NCBI RefSeq assembly: GCF_003696315.1
Contig: NZ_RFFN01000003.1
Span: 186,001-250,000, forward strand
DNA: 64,000 nt
Origin: Pseudomonas songnenensis
GTDB lineage: Bacteria > Pseudomonadota > Gammaproteobacteria > Pseudomonadales > Pseudomonadaceae
Direction of reading: 5' to 3'
The position numbers and the translations under genes were made by a program. Each line of letters opens with the position of its first letter. Position 1 is the stretch's first letter. The notes beneath the pieces were generated by a model. That model saw only the letters and a list, made by a program, of their open reading frames with translations, was not told where the DNA came from and searched no databases. Below, piece after piece: positions 47,727-56,759 of this stretch.

Positions 47727-49828
47727 ACGTGACCTGGCCACTGCTACGCGAGGAGCTCTCCCTGCTGCCCGGCCCTAAGCTGGCTGACGGCCAGCCGAGC
47801 TGGACATTGCACGACCCGGCTCGCAACCGCTTTTTCAGCATCGACTGGTCGACATTCGAGGTACTGCGCCGCTGGTCGATCGCTGACGCAGAGGCCATTG
47901 CCGAGAGTGTGAGTCAGGATTCGACTCTGAAACTCGGGGTGGACGATATCGAACAGGTATCGCGTTTTCTTGGCGAGAACCAGCTGCTGCAGGCGCGCCC
48001 CGGCAATGCTCGCCAACAGGCCGAGCGCCTGAACAAAGCTCACGGTAGCCGCTTCAAATGGTTGCTGCACCATTACTTGTTCTTCCGCGTGCCCCTGGTT
48101 CGTCCAGATGCCTGGCTCGGCCGTTGGCAGGGTCTGGCTGCTCGCTTCAGCAGCCGCAGCTTTGCCCTGTTGACGCTTGCAGCGCTGCTGCTTGGGCTGA
48201 CTCAGGTCGCCCGACACTGGGAACACTTCGCCGCGTCGCTGGTGGATACCTTCACCTGGAGCGGCCTGGCTGCCTATGGCGTAGCACTGATTGTGGTCAA
48301 GCTGCTGCATGAATTGGGACACGCCTTCACCGCCAAGCGCTATGGATGCCGGGTACCGACCATGGGTGTGGCCTTTCTTGTGCTCTGGCCGATGGCGTAT
48401 ACGGATACCAACGAGACCTGGCGCCTTACCAGTCGCTGGCAGCGTCTGCGCATCGCGGCGGCGGGCATCGTCACCGAACTGGCTGTGGCAGCCTGGGCCA
48501 CACTGGCCTGGGGGCTTTTGCCAGATGGCGAGCTACGCTCTGCCGCTTTCGTGCTGGCGACGACCAGTTGGATCGCCACGCTGGCGATCAACGCCAGCCC
48601 CTTCATGCGCTTCGATGGCTACTTCATCCTCTCGGACTGGCTGGACATGCCGAACCTGCACGAGCGCAGCTTCGCCCTGGCCCGCTGGAAATTGCGTGAG
48701 TGGCTGTTCGATCTGGGCGAGGAACGCCCTGAGCGCTTCGCTGCCGGCAAGGAGCGCGCGCTGATCGTCTTTGCCTGGGTCACCTGGGCTTACCGACTGG
48801 TGGTGTTCCTCGGCATCGCCGTGCTGGTCTATCACTTTGCCGTCAAGGCCATCGGCATCCTGCTGTTCGTGGTCGAGATCGCCTGGTTCATCCTGATGCC
48901 AATCCGCCAAGAGTTACGTGCATGGCAGCAACGCTGGCCGGCGATTCGCCGCCGCCAGCGCAGCCTGCTGACCCTCCTCCTGCTAACTGCGCTGCTTGCC
49001 TTGGCGCTTGTACCTTGGCCTGGGCGGATCAGCACCAGCGGCATGCTGAGCCCTGTCGCAGTATGGCCGGTGCATGCGCCAGGCCCCGCTCAGCTGGCGG
49101 AGATGCCCCACGCCGAAGGCAGCCTCGTCGCTGCTGGCGAGCCAATCGCCCGCCTGGTCTCACCGACCCTGCTTGCGCGACGTGAAACAGCTGCAGCGCA
49201 ACTCGAGCGGCTGCGCTGGTTGGCGGCTTCTGCCAGCTTCGGTAGTGATTCACGAAATCGCCTGCAGAGCGCTCAGGAGGAACTGGCGACCGCCGAAGCC
49301 GAGTTTGCAGGTCTGAACCGCGAGCTGACTCGCTACGAGCCGCGCGCACCGTTCACCGGCCGCCTCTACGATCTCGACCCGGATTTGCATTCCGGCCAAT
49401 GGTTGGCCGACAAAGAACGTCTGGCCTTGCTGGTTGGCGACGAGGGCTATCGGGTTGAAACCTATCTCGGCGAGGAAGCGGTCAAACGCATCCAGCCGGG
49501 GAGCCCGGCGCGCTTCGTCACCGATGGGGGCAATGGAACCGTACTGCGGTTGAAGGTCAGCCATGTCGATATCGACGCAACCCGCGTGCTCGATGACGGT
49601 CGTCTGGCCGCACAGACCGGCGGCCATGTGCTGGTTCGTGAGCGACGCGGGCAATTGATTCCCGAGCAAGGGCTCTATCGGGTGACACTGGCGGTGGACT
49701 CACCTGTCGGTGCGCTGGCCGGCCAATCCTGGCGGGGCACACTGGTGGTTCATGGAGAGAGGGAATCGCTGGCTGGGCGCTACCTGCGCAACGCCCTTAG
49801 CGTGCTCCTGCGCGAAGCAGGTTTCTGA
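47723..49828 (+). CDS. PqqD-like / M50 site-2-protease-like / HlyD-like fusion membrane protein
   Basis: 701 residues from a GTG at 47723 overlapping the previous stop (GTGA). Order: a PqqD/RRE-like N-terminus at ~1-95 ([36 protein letters not shown]); membrane helices from ~145; the M50 motif HELGH at 196-200 and a second metal-ligand motif with Asp298 in [15 protein letters not shown]; more helices to ~430; then a periplasmic HlyD/lipoyl-like part ([21 protein letters not shown], coiled helices, [21 protein letters not shown]). About eight membrane segments. It occupies the position of the ABC transporter in a type I cluster but has no Walker motifs. PqqD-like domains commonly bind leader peptides, so substrate recognition and export or processing of the giant protein are inferred. 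The gene ends 12 bases before the convergent M23 gene. Confidence 0.82.
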   Translation: MNVTWPLLREELSLLPGPKLADGQPSWTLHDPARNRFFSIDWSTFEVLRRWSIADAEAIAESVSQDSTLKLGVDDIEQVSRFLGENQLLQARPGNARQQAERLNKAHGSRFKWLLHHYLFFRVPLVRPDAWLGRWQGLAARFSSRSFALLTLAALLLGLTQVARHWEHFAASLVDTFTWSGLAAYGVALIVVKLLHELGHAFTAKRYGCRVPTMGVAFLVLWPMAYTDTNETWRLTSRWQRLRIAAAGIVTELAVAAWATLAWGLLPDGELRSAAFVLATTSWIATLAINASPFMRFDGYFILSDWLDMPNLHERSFALARWKLREWLFDLGEERPERFAAGKERALIVFAWVTWAYRLVVFLGIAVLVYHFAVKAIGILLFVVEIAWFILMPIRQELRAWQQRWPAIRRRQRSLLTLLLLTALLALALVPWPGRISTSGMLSPVAVWPVHAPGPAQLAEMPHAEGSLVAAGEPIARLVSPTLLARRETAAAQLERLRWLAASASFGSDSRNRLQSAQEELATAEAEFAGLNRELTRYEPRAPFTGRLYDLDPDLHSGQWLADKERLALLVGDEGYRVETYLGEEAVKRIQPGSPARFVTDGGNGTVLRLKVSHVDIDATRVLDDGRLAAQTGGHVLVRERRGQLIPEQGLYRVTLAVDSPVGALAGQSWRGTLVVHGERESLAGRYLRNALSVLLREAGF

Positions 49829-49840
49829 TTACCACTGGCC

Positions 49841-50737
49841 CTACTCACCGCCGACTGCGAAGTTCGGCAGGCTGTTGACCGGCTGGGAGAAGTCGAACGG
49901 GATCGACTCGATGGCCAGACCCACATTGCGCTGCACCACGAAGTGCAGGTGCGGGCCGGTGCTGTTGCCGGTGTTGCCGGAGCGTGCGATACGCGTACCG
50001 GTCTCGATCCGCTGGCCTTCGCGCACGGCCACCGAGCCTTTCATCAGGTGCAGATAGACGCCCATGGTGCCGTCGTCATGCATGATGCGCACGAAGTTGC
50101 CGGCCGGGTTGTTGCCGCGGCCGCTCTGCTCGTTCTCGATCTTCACCACCATACCGCCGCGCGCTGCGACGATGGGCGTGCCTTCGGGCATGGCGATATC
50201 CACGGCGTAACGGCCCTTTGGCGTGAAGTGGCTGTACTGGCCGTTGGCGCCCTGGGTCAGGCGAAACGGACCGCCCTGCCAGGGCAGCGGGTATTTGTAA
50301 GGCTTGGGAATCAGCCGCGGATCGCCCAGCGCATGGCGCAGCTTGGGCGTGTACTTGAGCGGCTTGCTGGCATCACGCGGCGCCAGGGTCGCCAGGCGGA
50401 TCTGGCTGCGCGGCGGTAATACCCAGCGGATCGGCTTGGTCGGCGCGCCAATGGCGTTCTCGACGTTCTCCAGCTTCAGCTCGATATCCACTGGGGCGAA
50501 CAGGTCGTTGCGCACCAGCAGCGTCTCGCCCGCGTCATGCTTGCGGGTTTCCAGTTTCACCTGGGTGTCTAGCTTTTCCACCATGCGATCACGGAAGACG
50601 AACACCTGCGCGCCAGCCGCAGCCTGATCGCTGTAGGTCACGACACCATTGGCGTCAGTGTATTTGTAGATGGTCAGGGCCAGCGCCGGCGTGGCCAGCA
50701 GCGGCAGCCCGAGCAACAAGAGAATGCGCCCCAGCAT
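49841..50737 (-). CDS. M23-family peptidase with DUF4124 domain
   Basis: 298 residues. The signal peptide ends near ATPALA. A DUF4124 motif follows (IYKYTDANGVVTYSDQAAAGAQ). The C-terminal LytM/M23 domain is at ~165-270, with SHFTPKGRYAVDIAMPEGTPIVAARGG, then MGVYLHLMKGS, GSVAVREGQRIETGTRIARSGNTGNSTGPHLHFVVQ. The zinc ligands His/Asp and the closing HLHF appear present, so it may be an active peptidoglycan endopeptidase in the periplasm. It lies downstream of the response regulator on the same strand; I recall this pair near phoR in P. aeruginosa. Confidence 0.9.
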   Translation of the reverse strand: MLGRILLLLGLPLLATPALALTIYKYTDANGVVTYSDQAAAGAQVFVFRDRMVEKLDTQVKLETRKHDAGETLLVRNDLFAPVDIELKLENVENAIGAPTKPIRWVLPPRSQIRLATLAPRDASKPLKYTPKLRHALGDPRLIPKPYKYPLPWQGGPFRLTQGANGQYSHFTPKGRYAVDIAMPEGTPIVAARGGMVVKIENEQSGRGNNPAGNFVRIMHDDGTMGVYLHLMKGSVAVREGQRIETGTRIARSGNTGNSTGPHLHFVVQRNVGLAIESIPFDFSQPVNSLPNFAVGGE

Positions 50738-50879
50738 AACGGCAGTTTCTAGTGGTTATAGTGTTGGAGCGGGAAGACTAGCAGTGGCGAGCGGCCTGTG
50801 CGAGCCACCGACCGTCGGCGTGTGATGCTCGTCAGTTTGTAGAGGATGGCAGGCGCCGAACGGTCGCCTGCCGGGTTGT

Positions 50880-51797
50880 TCAGGCGCCCGGAACGAAGTG
50901 CCGCTGCGCCGTGCCACGGGCGATCAGGCGCGAAAGGTAATCCATCTTCTGCGGATCGCGATCGACGAAGCGGAACGACAGCTGCAGCCATTCGCTGTCG
51001 GGCTTGGGTTCGAACGCTGCGACGGCGTGCAGGTAGCCGTTGAGACGGGCAACCTCGCCACCTTCGCCCTGCTCGAGGTCGAGAACGGCGCTTTCCAGTA
51101 CCTGCGGCAGCTGCTCGCCGCGCTTGACCACCAGCAAAGCCTCCTTGAGGCTCAACGCCTTGATCACGCAGGCCACACTGCCGTTGGCCAGGCGCAGCTG
51201 GCCTTGCCCACGACCTGAAGCGGCGCCGGCCGGGGCACTGGCAGGCGCTGCGCTGGGCTGGATCAGTGGCGAGGCCTTGGCTTCGGTGGCAGGCGCGGCA
51301 GGCGCCGCGGGACGCACCACCTCAGCCTTGCCACCGGTCAGTGCGGCCAGCGAATCATTGGCCATGCCGGTCGCCATGCTTCTGATCGGAGCGCTGGCTG
51401 CCAGCGCATCCAGCTTGCCGGCACGCCCGAGCGCCTTGCGAACCTTGCTGGTTAGCTGCTCGTTGGAAAACGGCTTGCCGACGAAATCCGACACTCCGGC
51501 CTGAATGGCCTGTACTACGTTTTCCTTGTCGCCACGGCTGGTGACCATGATGAATGGCGTAGTCTTCAGCGCATCCTGAGTGCGACACCAGGTCAGCAGC
51601 TCCAGCCCCGACATCTCCGGCATTTCCCAATCGCAGAGAATCAGATCGAAGCGCTCGCGGCTGAGCATCTGCTGGGCCTTTCGCCCGTTGACCGCATCCT
51701 CGATGCGAATGCCAGGGAAGTGACTACGGAGCGCCTTCTTTACCAGATCCCGGATAAAGGGCGCGTCATCCACTACCAGCACACTGACCTTGCTCAT
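50880..51797 (-). CDS. CheY-like response regulator with C-terminal PilZ-like region
   Basis: 305 residues from the ATG at 51797 (MSKVSVLVVDDAPFIRDLV). Receiver domain at 1-125 with Asp10-Asp11, phospho-acceptor Asp56 in LILCDWEMPEMSG, the switch Thr region FIMVTSRGD and Lys in FVGKPF. A flexible Ala/Pro-rich linker follows at ~135-200. The C-terminal domain (LRLANGSVACVIKALSLKEALLVVKRGEQLP, then WLQLSFRFVDRDPQKMDYLSRLIARG) ends like a PilZ-type domain, but the RxxxR / DxSxxG c-di-GMP motif is not clear. No kinase is adjacent. Output probably by protein interaction. Confidence 0.8.
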   Translation of the reverse strand: MSKVSVLVVDDAPFIRDLVKKALRSHFPGIRIEDAVNGRKAQQMLSRERFDLILCDWEMPEMSGLELLTWCRTQDALKTTPFIMVTSRGDKENVVQAIQAGVSDFVGKPFSNEQLTSKVRKALGRAGKLDALAASAPIRSMATGMANDSLAALTGGKAEVVRPAAPAAPATEAKASPLIQPSAAPASAPAGAASGRGQGQLRLANGSVACVIKALSLKEALLVVKRGEQLPQVLESAVLDLEQGEGGEVARLNGYLHAVAAFEPKPDSEWLQLSFRFVDRDPQKMDYLSRLIARGTAQRHFVPGA

Positions 51798-51974
51798 CCT
51801 TAACTCCTGCTCGAATGCCGGCAAGCATAGCCGCAGGATCGGATCGACAAAAGCACGAGCGACCATAGCCAGCAAAGTTGTTGCGCCCGATCAAGGCAGC
51901 GCACCGGCCTTGGCAGGACATGGCGCTGCCGTCGCGGCATACTTGCGGCTTTCGCCAGCTCCGCGAGGTCACCC

Positions 51975-52787
51975 ATGTTTCAGCAAGATCGGGTTCAGCA
52001 CATTCTGGTCGCCCACGACCTCAGCCCGGACGCCGACCTCGCGCTGCAGCGTGCCGCAGGCCTGGCGCGCCAGGCCGGAGCCCGCATCAGCCTGCTGCAT
52101 GTGCTCGACGACCGTGATTCGTCGAGCGATGAGCAAGCCGCACGGACGCTGCTGCAGCAGCGACTGCAGCAGAACGAGCTGAGCCAGATCGAGCCGTGGA
52201 TCCGCCGCGGCCAGCCGGTGGAGGAGATCCTCACACAGGCCGAGGGCCTGGTGGCCGACCTGCTGGTGATGGGCCGCCACCACAAGGGCTCGAACCAGGG
52301 ATTCGCCGGCACCACGCTGGAGCGCATCATGCTCGAAAGCCCGGCACCGTTGCTGCTGGTGATCACCCCGGCGGACGCTCCGTATCAACGCGCCATGGCC
52401 GCGCTGGACTTCTCCCGTTGCGCCAGCCGGGCCATGCAATGCGCCTGGGAGCTGCTCGGCGATGGCGCCGAACTGCACGCGCTGCACGTGCATGAAATGG
52501 CCGAGGTGCATGGCCCCGACCCCGAAGGCCTGGCGCTGCAGCAGGAACTGTTCGATCAGCTGGTCGAGGACATTCAGCAGCAGTTGCCGGACAACGGGGC
52601 ACTGCTGAGCTACAGCCTTTACCAGGGCGAGCGCAACAACTGCATGGACGCTGCCTTGCGCGACCTGCACCCGCAACTGCTGGCACTGGGCAGCCACAGC
52701 CGGGGCGAGATGAGCAGCGCGCTGCTCGGCAGTCTGGCCCGACAATTTCTCGACAACCCGCCCTGTGACCTTCTGATCGCCCGCTAA
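51975..52787 (+). CDS. Universal stress protein with two Usp domains
   Basis: 270 residues. The first Usp domain is at ~7-137 (HILVAHDLSPDADLALQRAA, LLHVLDD, DLLVMGRHHKGSNQGFAGTTLERIM...PLLLV), the second at ~143-270 (RAMAALDFSRCASRAMQCAWEL, LLALGSHSRGEMSSALLGSLARQFL). Both have an incomplete G-2x-G-9x-G(S/T) ATP-binding pattern: GRHHKGSNQGFAGT in the first and GSHSRGEMSSALLGS in the second. A cytoplasmic stress protein; exact role unknown. Divergent from the response regulator across 177 bases. Confidence 0.88.
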   Translation: MFQQDRVQHILVAHDLSPDADLALQRAAGLARQAGARISLLHVLDDRDSSSDEQAARTLLQQRLQQNELSQIEPWIRRGQPVEEILTQAEGLVADLLVMGRHHKGSNQGFAGTTLERIMLESPAPLLLVITPADAPYQRAMAALDFSRCASRAMQCAWELLGDGAELHALHVHEMAEVHGPDPEGLALQQELFDQLVEDIQQQLPDNGALLSYSLYQGERNNCMDAALRDLHPQLLALGSHSRGEMSSALLGSLARQFLDNPPCDLLIAR

Positions 52788-53172
52788 GCCCCTTCTCTCA
52801 AGGCCTGCGCGCCGGGCCCCAGGAACACGTCAGACGTCATTGCGCGACCGCCAGGTTGCGCCCGGGCAAACCCCTGCTACGTTTAGAGCCAGAACAACAA
52901 TAAGAAGAAGACGCCCATGTGCCTCGCTTCGACTCGTTTCTGGTTCAGCCTTTCAACGTCCAACCACCTGTCTTTCCGCGACCTGACGCGAGTGCCGCGC
53001 GCCCACCCGTCGCGGTACGGCGCGGCCCGCCATACCACCGCTGCCGCTATGCATTCGGCGCCGCTGGGTTCAGCACAAGCGCCAACCTGCCCGGTTTTTC
53101 CCTAACCCCGGCCATATGGATCGCCATGCATGGCGCGCGTCCGTATGCCGAGCAAACGTGAAGGAGACACGC
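52788..53172. other. 385-base intergenic region upstream of the ABC transporter operon
   Basis: No supported gene. Short open frames start at 52917-52919 after an A-rich AAGAAGAAG, but their translations are Ser/Arg-rich and look random. A 14-base palindrome CGCCATGCATGGCG (53122-53135) lies ~40 bases before the substrate-binding-protein start and could be an operator. AAGGAG at 53161-53166 is the ribosome site of the first ABC gene. Confidence 0.5.
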
Positions 53173-54378
53173 ATGAAGCTTTCAGCAATCGCAGCGGCAA
53201 CCCTTACGGCCGCGGTCGCCGTACCCGCCTCGGCCGAGATTTCCGACGGCAAGGTGAAGATCGGCATCCTCAATGACCAGTCCGGCGTGTATGCCGATTT
53301 CGGCGGCAAGTGGTCGTTCGAAGCGGCGAAGATGGCGGCCGAAGACTTCGGCGGCAAGGTGCTCGACGCGCCCATCGAGATCGTCACCGCCGATCACCAG
53401 AACAAGCCGGACATCGCCTCCAACATCGCGCGGCAGTGGTACGACCGCGAGCAGGTCGACTCGATCATGGAGCTGACCACCTCCTCGGTGGCGCTGGCGG
53501 TACAGGGTATTTCCAAGAGCAAGAAGAAGATCAACCTGGTCACCGGCGCTGCCACCACCGAGCTGACCGGCAAGCAGTGCTCGCCCTACGGCTTCCACTG
53601 GGCCTACGACACCCACGCGCTGGCGGTCGGCACCGGCGGTGCGCTGGTGTCCCAGGGCGGCGACAGCTGGTATTTCCTCACCGCCGACTACGCCTTCGGC
53701 TATTCGCTGGAGGAACAGACCTCCAAGTTCGTCAAATCCAAGGGTGGCGAGGTCAAGGGCGCGGTGCGCCATCCGCTGGCGAGCACCGATTACTCCTCGT
53801 TCCTCCTGCAGGCGCAATCCTCCGGGGCCAAGGTCATCGGCCTCGCCAATGCAGGCCTGGACACCGCCAACAGCATCAAGCAGGCGGCCGAGTTCGGTAT
53901 TGTCGCCGGCGGTCAGCGCCTCGCCGCGCTGCTCTTCACCCTCGCCGAAGTGCACGGGCTGGGCCTGGACGCCGCCCAGGGCCTGACCCTGACCGAGAGC
54001 TTCTACTGGGACCGCGACGACAAGTCCCGCGAGTTCGGCGAGCGCTTCTTCAAGCGCACCGGGCGTATGCCGAACATGGTCCACGCCGGCACCTATTCCG
54101 GCGTCATGCAGTACCTCAAGGCGATCGAGAAGGCGGGCACCGACGCCACCGAGCCGGTCGCCAAGGCCATGCACGAGATGCCGGTGGACGACGTTTTCGC
54201 ACGCAACGCCAAGGTCGGCGCCAACGGCCGGCTGATCAGTGACGTCTACTTGATGGAAGTGAAGAAGCCCGAGGAAAGCAAACGCGCCTGGGACTACTAC
54301 AAGGTGCTGGCCACCGTGCCGGGTGATGAGGCCTACATCAAGCCGGCCGACAGCGGCTGCGAGCTGGTCGGGCAATGA
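53173..54378 (+). CDS. ABC transporter substrate-binding protein (branched-chain amino acid type)
   Basis: 401 residues from the ATG at 53173, preceded by AAGGAG. The signal peptide ends near PASA. Periplasmic-binding fold of the LivJ/Peripla_BP_6 group: VKIGILNDQSGVYADFGGKW, IVTADHQNKPDIASNIARQWYD, NLVTGAATTELTGKQCSPYGFHWAYDT, SWYFLTADYAFGYSLEEQ. The ligand cannot be told from sequence; relatives bind amino acids, amides, urea or aromatic acids. It is followed by both ATPases and then both permeases, coupled by 4- to 8-base overlaps. Two Cys residues (in KQCSPYG and SGCELVG) are probably disulfide-bonded. Confidence 0.9.
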   Translation: MKLSAIAAATLTAAVAVPASAEISDGKVKIGILNDQSGVYADFGGKWSFEAAKMAAEDFGGKVLDAPIEIVTADHQNKPDIASNIARQWYDREQVDSIMELTTSSVALAVQGISKSKKKINLVTGAATTELTGKQCSPYGFHWAYDTHALAVGTGGALVSQGGDSWYFLTADYAFGYSLEEQTSKFVKSKGGEVKGAVRHPLASTDYSSFLLQAQSSGAKVIGLANAGLDTANSIKQAAEFGIVAGGQRLAALLFTLAEVHGLGLDAAQGLTLTESFYWDRDDKSREFGERFFKRTGRMPNMVHAGTYSGVMQYLKAIEKAGTDATEPVAKAMHEMPVDDVFARNAKVGANGRLISDVYLMEVKKPEESKRAWDYYKVLATVPGDEAYIKPADSGCELVGQ

Positions 54379-55175
54379 GCGTGGCCGCCGTTCAGCCCAG
54401 CGCGGCTGGCGACGCCGGACGGGATACTCCCGTGATGCTCTCGGCGCGCGGCCTGCGCAAGGAGTTCGGCGGCTTCGTCGCGGTCAACAACGTCGATCTG
54501 GACGTGCACCATGCCCGGGTACACGCCCTGATCGGCCCCAACGGCGCGGGCAAGACCACGGTGTTCAACCTGCTGACCAAGTTCCTGCAGCCCACCGCCG
54601 GAACCATCCGCCTGCTCGACCATGACATCACCCGCACGGACCCTGCCAAGGTGGCGCGCATGGGCCTGGTGCGCTCGTTCCAGATTTCCGCGGTATTCCC
54701 GCACCTCTCGGTGCTGGACAACGTGCGCGTCGCCCTGCAGCGCCCGGGTGGGCTGGCCACCCAGTTCTGGCTGCCGATGCGTTCGCTGAACCGGCTGAAC
54801 GAACGTGCCCTGCAGCTGATCGAGTCGGTCGGCCTGGCCGACAAGCGCCACGAACTGGCCGCCGATCTGTCCTACGGGCGCAAGCGCGTGCTGGAGATCG
54901 CCACCACCCTGGCGCTGGAGCCCAAGGTGCTGTTGCTCGACGAACCCATGGCCGGCATGGGCCACGAGGACGTGCACGTGGTGGCCGAGATCATCCGCGA
55001 GGTGGCCACCCAGCGTGCGGTGCTGATGGTCGAGCACAACCTCAAGGTGGTGGCCGACCTCTGCCATCAGGTGACCGTGCTGCAGCGTGGCGAAATCCTC
55101 ACCTCCGGCGACTACCGCACAGTCAGCCAGGACGAGCGCGTGCGCGAGGCCTATATGGGGACCGACGATGACTGA
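54375..55175 (+). CDS. ABC transporter ATP-binding protein (LivG type)
   Basis: 266 residues. Walker A GPNGAGKT at 54-61, the LivG-type signature LSYGRKRVLEIA in place of LSGGQ, Walker B LLLDEPMAGMG, and a switch His in VEHNLKVV. A ~20-residue N-terminal extension (VAAVQPSAAGDAGRDTP) precedes the domain. It energises the importer whose binding protein is encoded just upstream; its ATG overlaps that stop by four bases. The C-terminal VREAYMGTDDD is typical of LivG. Confidence 0.92.
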   Translation: MSVAAVQPSAAGDAGRDTPVMLSARGLRKEFGGFVAVNNVDLDVHHARVHALIGPNGAGKTTVFNLLTKFLQPTAGTIRLLDHDITRTDPAKVARMGLVRSFQISAVFPHLSVLDNVRVALQRPGGLATQFWLPMRSLNRLNERALQLIESVGLADKRHELAADLSYGRKRVLEIATTLALEPKVLLLDEPMAGMGHEDVHVVAEIIREVATQRAVLMVEHNLKVVADLCHQVTVLQRGEILTSGDYRTVSQDERVREAYMGTDDD

Positions 55176-55872
55176 ACCGCTGCTCAGCGTGCGCGAGCTG
55201 AATGCCTGGTATGGCGAAAGCCATGCCCTGCACGGCATCGACCTGGACGTCCATGCGGGCGAGACGGTGACCCTGCTCGGGCGCAACGGGGTGGGCAAGA
55301 CCACTGCGCTGCGCGCCATCGTCGGCATCATCCGCAAGCGCAGCGGAACGATCCGCTTCGACGGCAAGGACATGCTGCGCGTGCCACTGCACCGCACCGC
55401 CCGCCACGGCATCGGCTACGTGCCGGAGGAGCGCGGCATCTTTTCCACGCTTACCGTCGAGGAGAACCTCACTCTGCCGCCGGTGATCGCCAAGGGCGGC
55501 ATGACCCTGACTGAGATCTACCAGTTGTTTCCCAACCTCGAGGAACGCCGCAAGAGCCCGGGCACCAAGCTTTCTGGTGGCGAGCAGCAGATGCTGGCCA
55601 TGGCGCGCATCCTGCGCACGGGCGCCAAGCTGCTGCTGCTCGACGAGCCCACCGAAGGCCTGGCGCCGGTGATCATCCAGCGCATCGGCGAGGTGCTGCA
55701 GACGCTCAAGCAGCGCGGCATGACCATCCTGCTGGTGGAACAGAACTTCCGCTTCGCCAGCAAGGTGGCCGACCGCTTCTACGTGGTGGACCATGGCCAG
55801 GTCATCGACACCTTCGACGTTGCCGATCTGCCTGGCCGCATGAGCATGCTCAACGAAGCCCTGGGGGTCTGA
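55168..55872 (+). CDS. ABC transporter ATP-binding protein (LivF type)
   Basis: 234 residues from the ATG at 55168, overlapping the LivG-type gene by eight bases. Walker A GRNGVGKT at 38-45, signature LSGGEQQMLAMAR, Walker B LLLDEPTEGLAP and the LivF-specific GYVPEERGIFSTLTVEENL. It pairs with the LivG-type ATPase as the second nucleotide-binding subunit. Confidence 0.93.
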   Translation: MTEPLLSVRELNAWYGESHALHGIDLDVHAGETVTLLGRNGVGKTTALRAIVGIIRKRSGTIRFDGKDMLRVPLHRTARHGIGYVPEERGIFSTLTVEENLTLPPVIAKGGMTLTEIYQLFPNLEERRKSPGTKLSGGEQQMLAMARILRTGAKLLLLDEPTEGLAPVIIQRIGEVLQTLKQRGMTILLVEQNFRFASKVADRFYVVDHGQVIDTFDVADLPGRMSMLNEALGV

Positions 55873-56759
55873 TGACGACGATTTTCGATGTGCCGATCCA
55901 GGCGTTTCTCGGCCAGCTGCTGATCGGCCTGATCAATGGCTCGTTCTACGCCATGCTCAGCCTGGGCCTGGCGATCATCTTCGGCATGCTGAAGATCATC
56001 AACTTCGCCCACGGTGCGCAGTACATGATCGGCGCCTTCGCCGGCTACCTGCTGCTGGCGACCCTGGGCATCGGCTACTGGCCGGCGCTGATCCTTGCGC
56101 CGATCATCGTCGGCCTGTGCAGCGCGGTGATCGAACGCCTGGCGCTGTCGCGGCTGTACAACCTCGACCACCTCTACAGCCTGCTCTTCACCTTCGGCCT
56201 GGCGCTCGCCCTGGAGGGCGCCTTCCGCTACTTCTACGGCTCCTCCGGGCAACCCTATGCGGTGCCCAAGGAACTGGCCGGCGGCTACAACCTGGGCTTC
56301 ATGTTCCTGCCCAAGTACCGCGCCTGGGTGGTGCTGGCCTCGCTGGTGATCTGCATCGCCAGCTGGCTGCTGATCGAGAAGACCAAGCTCGGCGCCTACC
56401 TGCGTGCCGCCACCGAGAACCCGACGCTGGTGCGCACCTTCGGCATCAACGTGCCGCTGCTGCTGACCTTCACCTACGGCATGGGTGCAGCGCTGGCCGG
56501 GCTGGCCGGCATGCTTGCCGCGCCGATCTACCAGGTCAGCCCGCTGATGGGCTCGAACCTGATCATCGTGGTGTTCGCCGTAGTGGTGGTCGGCGGCATG
56601 GGCTCGATTCTCGGCGCAATCATCACCGGCTACATGCTCGGCATTCTCGAGGGCCTGACCAAGGTGTTCTATCCGGAGGCTTCCAACATCGTGATCTTCG
56701 TGATCATGGCGATCGTGCTGCTGGTGCGTCCCGCCGGCCTGATGGGGAGGGACGCCTGA
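55872..56759 (+). CDS. ABC transporter permease (LivH type)
   Basis: 295 residues, about eight membrane segments. Family text: LINGSFYAMLSLGLAIIFGM, INFAHGAQYMIGAFAGY, LGAYLRAATENPTLVRTFGIN (the cytoplasmic coupling loop), and VVVGGMGSILGAIITGYMLG near the end. The start overlaps the previous stop by four bases and its own stop overlaps the next start (ATGA-type coupling). Confidence 0.93.
   Translation: MTTIFDVPIQAFLGQLLIGLINGSFYAMLSLGLAIIFGMLKIINFAHGAQYMIGAFAGYLLLATLGIGYWPALILAPIIVGLCSAVIERLALSRLYNLDHLYSLLFTFGLALALEGAFRYFYGSSGQPYAVPKELAGGYNLGFMFLPKYRAWVVLASLVICIASWLLIEKTKLGAYLRAATENPTLVRTFGINVPLLLTFTYGMGAALAGLAGMLAAPIYQVSPLMGSNLIIVVFAVVVVGGMGSILGAIITGYMLGILEGLTKVFYPEASNIVIFVIMAIVLLVRPAGLMGRDA

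Noticed and set aside
38971-49828. LapA/LapD/LapG-type adhesin control
   Set aside because: No dialanine retention module, LapG-like protease or LapD-like receptor gene is visible in or beside the operon.
52917-53161. Short open frames after AAGAAGAAG in the ABC-operon leader
   Set aside because: Two overlapping frames (starts 52917 and 52919), both with random-looking Ser/Arg/Pro-rich products and no family resemblance; kept as non-coding leader.
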